A DNA stretch of 64,000 nt, taken from the NCBI RefSeq assembly GCF_900107755.1, contig NZ_FNQR01000008.1:62001-126000 (forward strand), written 5' to 3'. The notes under the pieces were generated by a model. It had not been told where the DNA came from, made no database searches, and was given only the letters and a program-made list of their open reading frames with translations. A program made the translations under genes and the position numbers. This document shows, piece by piece, positions 45,690 through 54,267 of the stretch (positions are counted from its first letter, which is position 1; every line of letters begins with the position of its first letter). The DNA comes from Thalassobacillus cyri. GTDB taxonomy: Bacteria > Bacillota > Bacilli > Bacillales > Halobacillaceae.

Positions 45690-45728
45690 TTGGCTGGAAT
45701 TTAAGTTTGCAGGAAGAGAGGGACAAGC

Positions 45729-46493
45729 ATGAATTTTGAAGGACGAGTTGCAATAATCACTGGTGCCGGGTCAGAAAAAGGTATTGGACGGGAAACCGCC
45801 AGACAAGTAAGTAAAAGAGGTGGGGCTGTCGTCATTGCAGATATCGATGAGGCGGGGCTGGCCGAAGCGCAGGAAGAAATCAGTCAGTATAACAATGGAC
45901 AGACGATGACAGTCAAACTGGATGTAACAGATAAAGAAGCCTGCCATCAGATGGTGAAAAAAGTTATGGATCGCTTTGGACGAATTGATATACTTATCAA
46001 TAATGCAGGAATATCAAGACCAACACGAGTCCTTGATATCCCGGAACAAGAATGGAATCTTGTCTTCGATATTAATATGAAGGGAACTTTTTTCTTAACC
46101 CAGGCAGTGCTGCCGTATATGCAAAAATCAGCGTATGGAAGAGTTGTTAATTTAAGCTCTGTGTCCGGTAAAAGAGGGGGAGGAATCTTTGGAGGCTCTC
46201 ACTATTCAGCGGCTAAAGCAGCAGTGACTGGATTTACGAAAGCAGTAGCCAGAGAAATGGCCCCTTATGGAATTACTTGTAATACAGTTGCCCCTGGCTT
46301 AATTGGAGGAACAAATATTACGGGAGGCCTGTTGACAACTGATAAAGAGGTTTCTATCAAAGAAGGCATACCTGCTGGGAGAGTAGGAGAAGTGAAAGAT
46401 GTCGCTTACTCTATTTCATTTTTGGCTTCAGAAGGAGCAGGTTATATTACCGGGGAAGAACTAGATATCAATGGAGGGTCTCATATCGATTGA
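45729..46493 (+). CDS. SDR-family oxidoreductase
   Basis: A classical short-chain dehydrogenase of 254 residues: cofactor loop TGAGSEKGIGRE (about 11-22), NNAG (about 89), catalytic Ser in NLSSVSGKRGG, the YSAAK motif and the terminal DINGGSHID. The acidic ADID after beta-strand 2 suggests an NAD preference. It lies 39 nt after the transketolase genes and before a TRAP transporter, so it probably oxidises or reduces the same polyol or sugar acid. Confidence 0.9.
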   Translation: MNFEGRVAIITGAGSEKGIGRETARQVSKRGGAVVIADIDEAGLAEAQEEISQYNNGQTMTVKLDVTDKEACHQMVKKVMDRFGRIDILINNAGISRPTRVLDIPEQEWNLVFDINMKGTFFLTQAVLPYMQKSAYGRVVNLSSVSGKRGGGIFGGSHYSAAKAAVTGFTKAVAREMAPYGITCNTVAPGLIGGTNITGGLLTTDKEVSIKEGIPAGRVGEVKDVAYSISFLASEGAGYITGEELDINGGSHID

Positions 46494-46556
46494 TTATATA
46501 CACAGGCGGCTGAAGAGTGGCTGGACGCTCATTGGCTGCCTGCACTTTCAATTAAA

Positions 46557-46571
46557 ATGTAACCGCTATCA
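46557..46571 (+). promoter_or_regulatory. cre/LacI-type operator upstream of the TRAP transporter
   Basis: ATGTAACCGCTATCA fits the CcpA cre consensus at every constrained position and shares TGTAANCGCTWT with the two other LacI-type sites in the window. It overlaps a possible -10 box TAAAAT (46553-46558). Confidence 0.55.
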
Positions 46572-46643
46572 TTAGAACGGCTCCTATACAATTTTCAAGA
46601 AATGTTAGATGTGGTTAAACCATTAACTAGAAAGGGGAAGTAC

Positions 46644-47648
46644 ATGAAAAGTTTACGGAATATTATGATTCTTATCACGCTGGCGCTCGGTATCAGCCTT
46701 CTTGTCGTGTTCGTTACAACTGGTGAAGCTATAAATTCTGATGATCGAATTGTCTTAAGGTTTGGGCACGGAGCCGCCGAAACGAATGAGAGACATATAG
46801 CAGTAAAGCATTTTAAAGAACTGGTGGAGAAGCGTTCCAACGGGAAGATTGAAGTTCATATCTATCCCAACGAGCAACTCGGTTCTGAAGCAGAAATGAT
46901 TGAAAGCGTTACATTAAATGATTTACAAATGGTAGCTTCCAGTGCCTTTAGTCAATATGATCAACAAATTAGCATCATTGAGTTGCCTTATTTATTCGAC
47001 TCTTATGAAGAGGCATGGAATGTTTTAGACGGCCCCATTGGTAAAGAGATAGCAGAGCCTCTATTAGAAGATAATCTTAGAATTTTAGCTTACTTTGAAA
47101 ATGGATTTCGTCATGTAACCGCGAACAAACCAGTTGAAAAACCAGAGGATTTTCGAGGATTAAAAATAAGGACTCCAGAATTTCCTTTGTCACTAAGTAC
47201 CTTTAACTCTTTAGGGGCAAACCCTACGCCTATGGCGTTTGGTGAGTTATATATGGCCTTGCAGCAAGGCACAGTAGATGCTCAGGAGAATCCTGTCGCT
47301 AACATTTATGCCAGTAAGTTTCAGGAAGTACAGGACTATTTGAATTTTACCAAGCATCAATACATGGCATTGCCTGCTGCGATTAATGAAGAATTTTGGC
47401 AATCATTATCAGCTGAACATAAACAAATAGTGGAGGAAAGTTCGCGGGATGCCGCACAATATCATAGAGAACTTATTGTTGAAAAAGAAGAAAAAATGAT
47501 TGAGGAACTACAGGAAGACGGGATGCAGATGGTCAGACCAGAAACGGATCCTTTTAAAGAAATGACAAAGGTCGTCTATGAATCTTTTAGAAAACAGTTT
47601 GGCGATGCACTTTTGGATAAAGTTTTAAATGAAGTCCAGGATAGTTAG
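46644..47648 (+). CDS. TRAP transporter substrate-binding protein (DctP)
   Basis: An extracytoplasmic binding protein of 334 residues with an N-terminal membrane anchor or signal (LITLALGISLLVVFV) without a lipobox cysteine. DctP features include FGHGAAETNERHIAVKHF, FENGFRHVTANKPVEKPEDFRGLKIRTPE with the carboxylate-binding Arg, and ANPTPMAFGELYMALQQGTVDAQENP. ATG 46644 follows AAAGGGGAAG; the longer upstream frame has no RBS. The ligand is probably a sugar acid or other carboxylate. Confidence 0.9.
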   Translation: MKSLRNIMILITLALGISLLVVFVTTGEAINSDDRIVLRFGHGAAETNERHIAVKHFKELVEKRSNGKIEVHIYPNEQLGSEAEMIESVTLNDLQMVASSAFSQYDQQISIIELPYLFDSYEEAWNVLDGPIGKEIAEPLLEDNLRILAYFENGFRHVTANKPVEKPEDFRGLKIRTPEFPLSLSTFNSLGANPTPMAFGELYMALQQGTVDAQENPVANIYASKFQEVQDYLNFTKHQYMALPAAINEEFWQSLSAEHKQIVEESSRDAAQYHRELIVEKEEKMIEELQEDGMQMVRPETDPFKEMTKVVYESFRKQFGDALLDKVLNEVQDS

Positions 47649-47664
47649 GGGAGGAGGGAAACTA

Positions 47665-48177
47665 TTGAAGACTTTACAATGGTTAGATGAAAACCTTGAA
47701 AAATACGCACTGATTTTTTTGAGCAGTTTTACTGTAATCATTATTTTCACCCAGGTGATTATGCGCTACGTCTTTGGGAACTCGCTTTCCTGGTCAGAAG
47801 AAATTGCAAGGTATGCATTCATCTGGATGATTTATATCGGCGTAAGTTATGGGGTGAAAGAGAACAAACACTTAAATGTAGATGCTTTTGCCATGTTATT
47901 TAAGAAAAAAGGAAAAATAATATTAAAGATGGTGTCAACGATATTCTTTCTACTATTTGCCCTGGTAATTGGAGTGTACGGGTTTGATATCGTAGCAAAA
48001 ATCACTAGAGAATCTGCTGCTTTGCAACTTCCGATGGGCTGGGTATATGCAGCGCCAGCCATTGGAATGGTTTTAACAACGATTCGGTTAATACAGAAAC
48101 TATCAGGTCAAGTTAAAGAATTAAAGAATATCAAACGAACAGACAACTATGATGATGTAAGGGAGGGGGCAATATGA
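47665..48177 (+). CDS. TRAP transporter small membrane subunit (DctQ)
   Basis: The small subunit with four spans (170 residues). The family motif SLSWSEEIARYAFIWMIYIGVSYGVKENKHL is clear. TTG 47665 is chosen because GGGGAGGAGGG (47648-47658) is well placed; the longer frame from ATG 47629 would start inside dctP. The last codons overlap dctM (ATGA). Confidence 0.9.
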   Translation: MKTLQWLDENLEKYALIFLSSFTVIIIFTQVIMRYVFGNSLSWSEEIARYAFIWMIYIGVSYGVKENKHLNVDAFAMLFKKKGKIILKMVSTIFFLLFALVIGVYGFDIVAKITRESAALQLPMGWVYAAPAIGMVLTTIRLIQKLSGQVKELKNIKRTDNYDDVREGAI

Positions 48178-49442
48178 CAACATTCGTTCTATTTGGTAGT
48201 TTCTTTTTATTTTTAATACTGACGGTGCCAATTGGAATAGCGCTCGGTTTGTCAGGGTTGGTTACGGCACTCTATTCTTCTAACATTTCTCTCACCTTTT
48301 TAAGTCAAGGACTTGTGACTTCTACTGATAGCTTTGCTTTGATGGCAGTTCCTTTTTTTATATTAGCTGGTGAAATCATGGGGAAAGGAGGAATTTCTAC
48401 CCGGCTATTCGATTTAGCTAACGTGTTTGTTGGGAGGTTCACAGGTGGTTTTGCCATGGCTGCTGTATTGACGTGTATGTTTTTTGCGGCGATTTCTGGT
48501 TCCGGACCTGCTACCGTTGCCGCGATAGGGGGTATTATGATTCCTGCTATGGTATCCCATGGCTATGATAAAAAATTTGCTACTTCGGTTATAGTCTCTG
48601 CGGGCTCCTTAGGTATAATTATTCCTCCAAGTATTCCACTAGTCTTATATGGGGTATCCGGTAATCAATCGATCGGTGATTTGTTTATGGGTGGTATTTT
48701 GCCAGGAATTTTACTTGGATTAGCGATGATGATTTGGGTTTACATTTATTCTAAAAAGAAAAATTACACAGGGACACAAGAAACGTTTACCTTTAAAAAG
48801 ATGTTTGTTTCTTTGAATAGAGCTAAATGGTCCATATTAATACCAATCATTATATTAGGAGGGATTTATGGAGGAATCTTCACACCTACAGAAGCAGCAG
48901 TTATCGCAGTAGTTTATGCGGCAGTTGTAAGTCTGTTTTTCCATAAAGAATTAGCGTTAAAAGATTTACCGACTATCATTAAGAATGCTGCTTTAAATTC
49001 TGTGATTATTTTAATTATCATCGGCACAGCTAATACATTTGGTACGTTATTATCTATGGAACGTATTCCTCAGGCTTTAGCCAATTCCTTCTTATCTCTA
49101 TCGCAGAATTCTTTTGTATTGTTATTGCTTATGGTAGTGTTGTTGCTTGTGATTGGCTGCTTTATTGATACTTCTGCAGCTGTAATTATTTTTACCCCTA
49201 TACTCTTACCGATGGCGATAGAAGTGGGGGTTGACCCAATTCACTTCGGTATATTGATGATTGTCTCCTTGGCAGTCGGTTTCATTACGCCGCCGCTTGG
49301 TGTTAATTTGTTTGTAGGATCAGGAATCTCCGGACTTGGGATGCCTGTCCTGGCAAGAGCGGTAGTGCCGTTTTTCTTTGTCATGCTGTTAAGCCTTGTG
49401 ATTCTGTTGCTCATACCTCAAATATCTTTGGCTTTCTTATAA
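48174..49442 (+). CDS. TRAP transporter large membrane subunit (DctM)
   Basis: The 422-residue ion-coupled transport subunit with about 12 spans. Typical stretches are VPFFILAGEIMGKGGIS, SGSGPATVAAIGGIMIPAM, IIPPSIPLVLYG and the closing GFITPPLGVNLFVGSGISG. It completes a sodium-coupled TRAP importer and is the last gene of the LacI-flanked operon, followed by two terminators. Confidence 0.93.
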   Translation: MTTFVLFGSFFLFLILTVPIGIALGLSGLVTALYSSNISLTFLSQGLVTSTDSFALMAVPFFILAGEIMGKGGISTRLFDLANVFVGRFTGGFAMAAVLTCMFFAAISGSGPATVAAIGGIMIPAMVSHGYDKKFATSVIVSAGSLGIIIPPSIPLVLYGVSGNQSIGDLFMGGILPGILLGLAMMIWVYIYSKKKNYTGTQETFTFKKMFVSLNRAKWSILIPIIILGGIYGGIFTPTEAAVIAVVYAAVVSLFFHKELALKDLPTIIKNAALNSVIILIIIGTANTFGTLLSMERIPQALANSFLSLSQNSFVLLLLMVVLLLVIGCFIDTSAAVIIFTPILLPMAIEVGVDPIHFGILMIVSLAVGFITPPLGVNLFVGSGISGLGMPVLARAVVPFFFVMLLSLVILLLIPQISLAFL

Positions 49443-49449
49443 AAAACAG

Positions 49450-49488
49450 ATGCCAGTCTCTAAAATTAGTAGACAGGCATTAGTTTTT
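49450..49488 (+). terminator. Terminator after the TRAP operon
   Basis: ATGCCAGTCT and AGACAGGCAT form a 10-bp stem with one mismatch, followed by TAGTTTTTT. It starts 7 nt after the dctM stop. Confidence 0.75.
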
Positions 49489-49592
49489 TAAAAATAGCTT
49501 TTCCCCAATGAACAGGTGAGTCGTCATGGATTTAATGTAAAATACACTTTTTTTCTCTAAAAGTAATAACCGAATACGGAAAAAATTCACAC

Positions 49593-49628
49593 AAAAAGGA
49601 TGCCTCTTTCGACAGGCACCCCTTTTTA
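49593..49628. terminator. Second, bidirectional terminator between convergent operons
   Basis: AAAAAGG and TGCCT pair with AGGCA and CCTTTTT around CTTTCGAC, so either strand ends in a T-run. It lies in the 331-bp gap (49443-49773) between the convergent TRAP and acyl-CoA dehydrogenase genes; besides the two terminators and palindromic element B the gap is empty. Confidence 0.7.
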
Positions 49629-49726
49629 TTAATAAGTTCTCTTCGGAGCTAATTCAATTGCTTTCCGGACCTTTCCAGAGAAGAACTTTCTGTAAAGATA
49701 GATAAATGAGGAGATGATATGATCAC

Positions 49727-49762
49727 ACCCCGGAGCTCTCCAAAATCTGGAGGACCCGGGGT
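49727..49762 (+). repeat. Dispersed palindromic element, copy B
   Basis: The most symmetric copy: ACCCCGGAGCTCTCC, AAAATCT, GGAGGACCCGGGGT. The outer CCCCGG/CCGGGG and inner TCTCC/GGAGG arms would form a GC-rich hairpin. It lies 12 bp beyond the stop codon of the acyl-CoA dehydrogenase gene. Compare 42443, 57539 and 62101. Confidence 0.85.
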
Positions 49763-49773
49763 TTGCTTTGTTG

Positions 49774-50979
49774 TTATTGATAGTTTTTTAATTCTAGTCT
49801 TCCAATGTCTCTTAGGTGGACTTGGTCGGGGCCATCTACAATTCGTAGCGTCCTTGCGTTTGCCCAGTGTGCGGCAAGTGGGAAGTCATCGGAAACTCCT
49901 GCACCGCCAAACATTTGGATCGCTCGATCGATAACATTCAGAGAAACTCTTGGCGCAACGATTTTAATCATGGCAATTTCTTTTCTTGCGGCTTTTGTAC
50001 CTTCTTCATCCATTTTCCTGGCAGCATGCAGTGTAAGCAGTCGTGCCTGATCGATCTCTAAGCGGGATTCAGCAATAAATTCCCGAACTACCCCTTTTTC
50101 AGCCAGCGGGGAGCCAAATGTTTCGCGGCTGTTCACGCGTTCGCACATCAGTTCCAGTGCTCGTTCAGCTGCTCCGATTGCGCGCATACAATGGTGGATT
50201 CGGCCAGGACCGAGGCGCGATTGTGCGATTTCGAACCCTTTACCCTCTTCATAAAGCAGGTTCGAGACAGGTACGCGTACATTATTGAAATGTACTTCCG
50301 CATGGCCGTGCGGGGCGTGGTCATAACCGAATACAGGAAGATGCCTCTTTACTTCGACCCCAGGGGTGTTCATAGGTACGAGTACCATCGATTGCTGCTC
50401 ATGTATTGGGCCTTCCGGGTCAGTTTTCCCCATGAAGATGGCAATCTCACAGCGAGGATCCATTGCTCCTGAAGACCACCATTTTTTTGCATTGATGATA
50501 TACTCATCGCCTTCACGAATGATATGGCTTTGAATATTAGTGGCATCCGATGATGCTACATCGGGTTCTGTCATCGTGAAGCAGGATCGTATTTTTCCAT
50601 CGAGGAGCAGGTAGAGCCATTGTTCCTGCTGCTCCTTTGTTCCATATTGCATCAGCACTTCCATATTGCCAGTATCCGGCGCATTACAATTGAACACTTC
50701 CGGGGCAATTAAGGATCGCCCCATGATTTCGCAAAGGTGGGCATATTCATAGTTTGATAGCTGGGTGCCATAACCTTCTTCACGGTTGAACAGATTCCAC
50801 AAACCCTGGTCTTTCGCTTTTTCTTTCAACTCCTCCACGATAGGCGGGATGATCCAGCGGGTATCTGCTTCATTGAGCTGCTGTTCATACAATTTTTCGT
50901 TCGGATAAATATAGTCATCCATAAATGCGACAAGTTTTTTTTGTAATTCTTCGGTACGGTTAGAAGTGGTGGTTATCAT
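49774..50979 (-). CDS. Acyl-CoA dehydrogenase family protein (LvaC/ACAD11-like context)
   Basis: A FAD flavoprotein of 401 residues. Signatures in order: [19 protein letters not shown] (about 138), the [11 protein letters not shown] strand, and the C-terminal [15 protein letters not shown] region where the catalytic base region lies. Last gene of a five-gene minus-strand operon with an APH-type kinase. In mammalian ACAD10/11 and P. putida LvaA/LvaC, a kinase of that type phosphorylates a 4-hydroxyacyl-CoA and the dehydrogenase-fold partner removes phosphate. Such an activity is inferred from context only. Confidence 0.87.
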   Translation of the reverse strand: MITTTSNRTEELQKKLVAFMDDYIYPNEKLYEQQLNEADTRWIIPPIVEELKEKAKDQGLWNLFNREEGYGTQLSNYEYAHLCEIMGRSLIAPEVFNCNAPDTGNMEVLMQYGTKEQQEQWLYLLLDGKIRSCFTMTEPDVASSDATNIQSHIIREGDEYIINAKKWWSSGAMDPRCEIAIFMGKTDPEGPIHEQQSMVLVPMNTPGVEVKRHLPVFGYDHAPHGHAEVHFNNVRVPVSNLLYEEGKGFEIAQSRLGPGRIHHCMRAIGAAERALELMCERVNSRETFGSPLAEKGVVREFIAESRLEIDQARLLTLHAARKMDEEGTKAARKEIAMIKIVAPRVSLNVIDRAIQMFGGAGVSDDFPLAAHWANARTLRIVDGPDQVHLRDIGRLELKNYQ

Positions 50980-51005
50980 ATTATCTCAACTCCATTGATA
51001 GTTTT

Positions 51006-52049
51006 TTAGACAAGCATTTTGTTGCGCGCTTCTTCTGACTTTTTCATTAAATTTGCTATTCCAACATTAAGGTCCGAGAAGCGGTCATCCTGGATGCTGC
51101 CATTTTTCCAGCGATAATAGATTTGCTGGAGGATAGCTGCATTTTTATAGAATGAATAGGCGAGGTAGAAGTCAATCGCGGACAAATCTCTTCCGCTTTT
51201 TTTCGCATATAAGTCCAGCATTTCTTTACGGGAGTAAAATCCTCTTTCCCGTGTGATGGACGTTAACCCCGTTTCAGGGTCACCAGGTTCTGTCCAGTAA
51301 GCAAGGCTCGCCCCTAAATCGGTGAGCGGATCCCCGATCGTGCATAGCTCCCAGTCGAACACCCCTGTGACCTCTCCGGGATTTTGTAAAGAAAACATCA
51401 TATTGTTCAGCTTGAAGTCGTTATGGACAATCGTCGGAGGCGGGGAGGAAGGAATATTGCCTAACAGCCATTCTTCCAACTCTGTCACTCCTTCGATGTC
51501 GTCCGTTTTGGAACGGTTATAACGTTTAATCCAGCCATTGACCTGCCGTTCTAAAAAGCCTTCAGGTTTCCCAAGGGATAGCAGGTTGTTGTTTTCCAGA
51601 TTGATAGAGTGAAGCTCGACAAGCGAGTCGATTACCGATTCTGAGATCGTCTGCCTTATGTTCAAAATGTTCTCATAGGAAGGGGGGATCTCTTCATCGA
51701 TGACATACCCTTCTTTCGCTTCCATCAAGTAAAAATGCTTATCCATAAGCCCGGGATCTTCGCTATAAAGATAAGGTTCTGGTGCAAGTGGAAAGACTGG
51801 GTGGATTTTCTGCAACAGTTTATATTCCCTTTGCATATCATGAGCTTTGGGTGGAATTTCACCGAATGGCGGGCGGCGCAGGACCGCTTGCCAATTGTCA
51901 AACCTGACCTTGTACGTCAAATTGGAATATCCGGCAGAAAACCGTTCTGCTTGCATCCTGCCTTCGAGGTTCGAAAAGCGGCTCTTTAATAAATCCTCGA
52001 TGCCTTGCCAGTTGATTTCCTCACGATCTTGTCTTGTTAATTCAGCCAA
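51006..52049 (-). CDS. APH-family phosphotransferase (LvaA/ACAD10-11 kinase-like)
   Basis: A kinase-fold protein of 347 residues of the aminoglycoside phosphotransferase family, subgroup found beside acyl-CoA dehydrogenases. The catalytic loop is IVHNDFKLNNMMF (HxD...N) and the metal-binding Asp lies in GVFDWELCTIGDPLTDLG. TTG 52049 is preferred because GAGGAG overlaps the alternative GTG at 52058. Expected role, by analogy to LvaA: ATP-dependent phosphorylation of a 4-hydroxyacyl-CoA. Resistance to aminoglycosides is unlikely given the operon. Confidence 0.87.
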   Translation of the reverse strand: MAELTRQDREEINWQGIEDLLKSRFSNLEGRMQAERFSAGYSNLTYKVRFDNWQAVLRRPPFGEIPPKAHDMQREYKLLQKIHPVFPLAPEPYLYSEDPGLMDKHFYLMEAKEGYVIDEEIPPSYENILNIRQTISESVIDSLVELHSINLENNNLLSLGKPEGFLERQVNGWIKRYNRSKTDDIEGVTELEEWLLGNIPSSPPPTIVHNDFKLNNMMFSLQNPGEVTGVFDWELCTIGDPLTDLGASLAYWTEPGDPETGLTSITRERGFYSRKEMLDLYAKKSGRDLSAIDFYLAYSFYKNAAILQQIYYRWKNGSIQDDRFSDLNVGIANLMKKSEEARNKMLV

Positions 52050-52088
52050 ATGATTCACTCCTCTCGAAACGGTAGCGCTTTCTTTTTA

Positions 52089-53477
52089 TTAAAAAACTAA
52101 TAAAACGATAGTCATGATGGTTCCAGTGTATAGCAAGGTGATTGTCGCAAAACCCATCATATCGCGAATACGAAGACCAGCGATCGCAAGCATCGGAATC
52201 GCCCAGAACGGTTGAATCATGTTGGTCCATGCATCCCCCCAGGCTACTGCGGTTACGATTTTGGCAGGATTGACGCCCATTTCCACAGCAGTAGGCAGCA
52301 TAATTGGCGCCTGTACGGCCCATTGACCGCCACCGGATGGGATGAACATGTTCAATAGACCTGCGGATAAAAAGGAGAAGAAAGGCAGTGTGTCTGCATT
52401 AGCAACACTGGCGATATTCGTAGATAACCAGACAGCTAAGCCGGAAGCGCTGAGCATCCCCATGATTCCAGCATAAAAAGGATATTGCAAGGCGAATTGC
52501 CCGACGCTTCCTGATGCTGATTTGATTCCATTTCCCAGTTCTTTGACGTTGCCGTATAAAAGAAGAGCGGCCGTCAGGAACATCATGTTGACGATGTTCA
52601 AATCAAGTGAAAATCCGTTCAAGTAAAATTGATAGCCTAAGTAGAGCAGTCCCAGTAAACCACCAGCCAAAACGGTCAAGCGGCTGTTATCCATTTTTTC
52701 ATTCGGGTTCAATTTTTCTGCTTTGATCTGGTCATGAGAAATATTGGTTTCTTTAATAATAGATGGATCGACCTGCATTCGGTCTTCCGGTCGTTTTGGA
52801 TGAATCAAATACATAACGAATGGAAGGGTAAAAAAGATAAGCAGAACGAGCACGATGTTCATAACTGAGAAAAGCGTGTCAGAAGTAGGGATGATGCCTA
52901 CTAAGTCCTGAAAGTTGTGTCCTTCCGTTGCGACAAATAAGGATGGAGAGGAAGATAATCCGCCTTCCCAGATAACAAACCCGGAGTAACCGGCAGCTAC
53001 CAGTACACGATAATCGACTTCCGGAACTTTCTTTCCAACCAGACGTGCCATAATTCCGGCGACAACCAGGCCAAGCGCCCAGCTGATCAGGGAAGCGATC
53101 AATGAACTGAACGTGACGACGAATATGGCGGATTTGGGTGATGTACACCTGCTGGCTGTCTTTTCTAATAACTTGGATACCGGTTTAGTCAAAGCGAGCG
53201 CATAACTCATGACAAACGTAGTAATAATTTGGGCGGTGAATGTAAGTAAACTCCAGAATCCATCTCCCCAGTAAACAACCATGTCGAGCGGGGAGCTTTC
53301 CGTTAAGACGATGCCACTCCCGAATGCAATCAAAGTCAGGATTACTGCAAACACGAACGCATCAGGAAGCCACTTTTCAGCGACTTTCGCAAAAAACATT
53401 GCCAGCATAGAAATAGGGTTATTCGATACTCTTTCCTGAGGATTCTGTAACTCAACTTTCTTCGCAGTTTCTTCCAT
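52089..53477 (-). CDS. Short-chain fatty acid transporter (AtoE family)
   Basis: A 462-residue integral membrane protein with about 11-12 spans, matching AtoE-type short-chain fatty acid permeases. Characteristic stretches include KWLPDAFVFAVILTLIAFGSGI, WALGLVVAGIMARLVGKKVP, FIPSGGGQWAVQAPIM and TAVAWGDAWTNMIQPFWAIPML. ATG 53477 follows AAAGGAGG; the longer frame upstream runs into the SDR gene. In this operon it would import the short-chain or hydroxy acid that the acyl-CoA synthetase activates. Confidence 0.9.
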   Translation of the reverse strand: MEETAKKVELQNPQERVSNNPISMLAMFFAKVAEKWLPDAFVFAVILTLIAFGSGIVLTESSPLDMVVYWGDGFWSLLTFTAQIITTFVMSYALALTKPVSKLLEKTASRCTSPKSAIFVVTFSSLIASLISWALGLVVAGIMARLVGKKVPEVDYRVLVAAGYSGFVIWEGGLSSSPSLFVATEGHNFQDLVGIIPTSDTLFSVMNIVLVLLIFFTLPFVMYLIHPKRPEDRMQVDPSIIKETNISHDQIKAEKLNPNEKMDNSRLTVLAGGLLGLLYLGYQFYLNGFSLDLNIVNMMFLTAALLLYGNVKELGNGIKSASGSVGQFALQYPFYAGIMGMLSASGLAVWLSTNIASVANADTLPFFSFLSAGLLNMFIPSGGGQWAVQAPIMLPTAVEMGVNPAKIVTAVAWGDAWTNMIQPFWAIPMLAIAGLRIRDMMGFATITLLYTGTIMTIVLLVF

Positions 53478-53493
53478 AGGATTTCCTCCTTTA

Positions 53494-54249
53494 TTATTTT
53501 GCAGTCCATCCTCCATCAACGTAAATCGTTTGCCCGGTCATATAATTGGATCCATCAGAAGCTAACAGCAGCAGCGGTCCTTCTAAATCTTCCAGATCTC
53601 CAACGCGTTTTAACATGGTCTGATCGACGATCCCCCGATAACGTTCTTCATCATTCAGCCATCCTTCGGTCATAGGGGTTTTGATATACCCGGGGGCCAG
53701 GCCATTGACATTGATCCCGTGTTCGGCAAGTTCGCTTGCCCACACTTTGGTCAATTGGTTGATTCCGCCTTTACTGGCTGCATAACTTGTCTGAAAGCTG
53801 CTGCCAACACCACCGAAGATGGAGGAAATATTAACGATTTTCCCGCCTGTTTGCTGTTCGATCATTTGTTTTGCTGCCGCCTGACCGGCAAGAAATACGC
53901 CTTTCAGGTTCGTATCGAGTACACGTTCCCAGTCGGACTCATCTACTTCGACTAAGGGCTTTCGAATGTTAGTACCGGCGTTATTGATTAAAATGTGCAC
54001 CTCCCCAAAGTTATCAATCACTTCCTTAAGCCAGTTGTCTACGCTTTTCTTAGAGGTCACGTCTACTTGTGTCGCCAATACTTCAATGTCAGCTTCTGTC
54101 AGTGACTTTTTCGCTTTTTCTAAGTCCTCCAGGCCACGGCTCGCTATTGCTACTTTGGCACCCATTCTTCCTAGCGTTTGTGCAATGCCCAGTCCAATTC
54201 CTTTGCTGCCTCCGGTAATCATGGCTACTTTTCCATCTAATCGAAACAT
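53494..54249 (-). CDS. SDR-family oxidoreductase (LvaD-like position)
   Basis: A classical short-chain dehydrogenase of 251 residues: TGGSKGIGLGIAQTLG (about 11-26), NNAG (about 89), the YAASK catalytic motif near 155 and terminal YVDGGW. The basic residue after GAKVAIASRG hints at NADP use. In the levulinate pathway an SDR reduces the 4-keto acyl-CoA to the 4-hydroxyacyl-CoA. The surrounding kinase, dehydrogenase and synthetase genes make that role plausible, but SDR substrates cannot be read from sequence. GAGGAG precedes ATG 54249. Confidence 0.88.
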   Translation of the reverse strand: MFRLDGKVAMITGGSKGIGLGIAQTLGRMGAKVAIASRGLEDLEKAKKSLTEADIEVLATQVDVTSKKSVDNWLKEVIDNFGEVHILINNAGTNIRKPLVEVDESDWERVLDTNLKGVFLAGQAAAKQMIEQQTGGKIVNISSIFGGVGSSFQTSYAASKGGINQLTKVWASELAEHGINVNGLAPGYIKTPMTEGWLNDEERYRGIVDQTMLKRVGDLEDLEGPLLLLASDGSNYMTGQTIYVDGGWTAK

Positions 54250-54267
54250 GTGGTAAGCTCCTCTCTA

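Noticed and set aside
51006..52049. Aminoglycoside resistance kinase
   Set aside because: The fold is shared, but the protein sits in an acyl-CoA operon and has the features of the dehydrogenase-associated APH subgroup.
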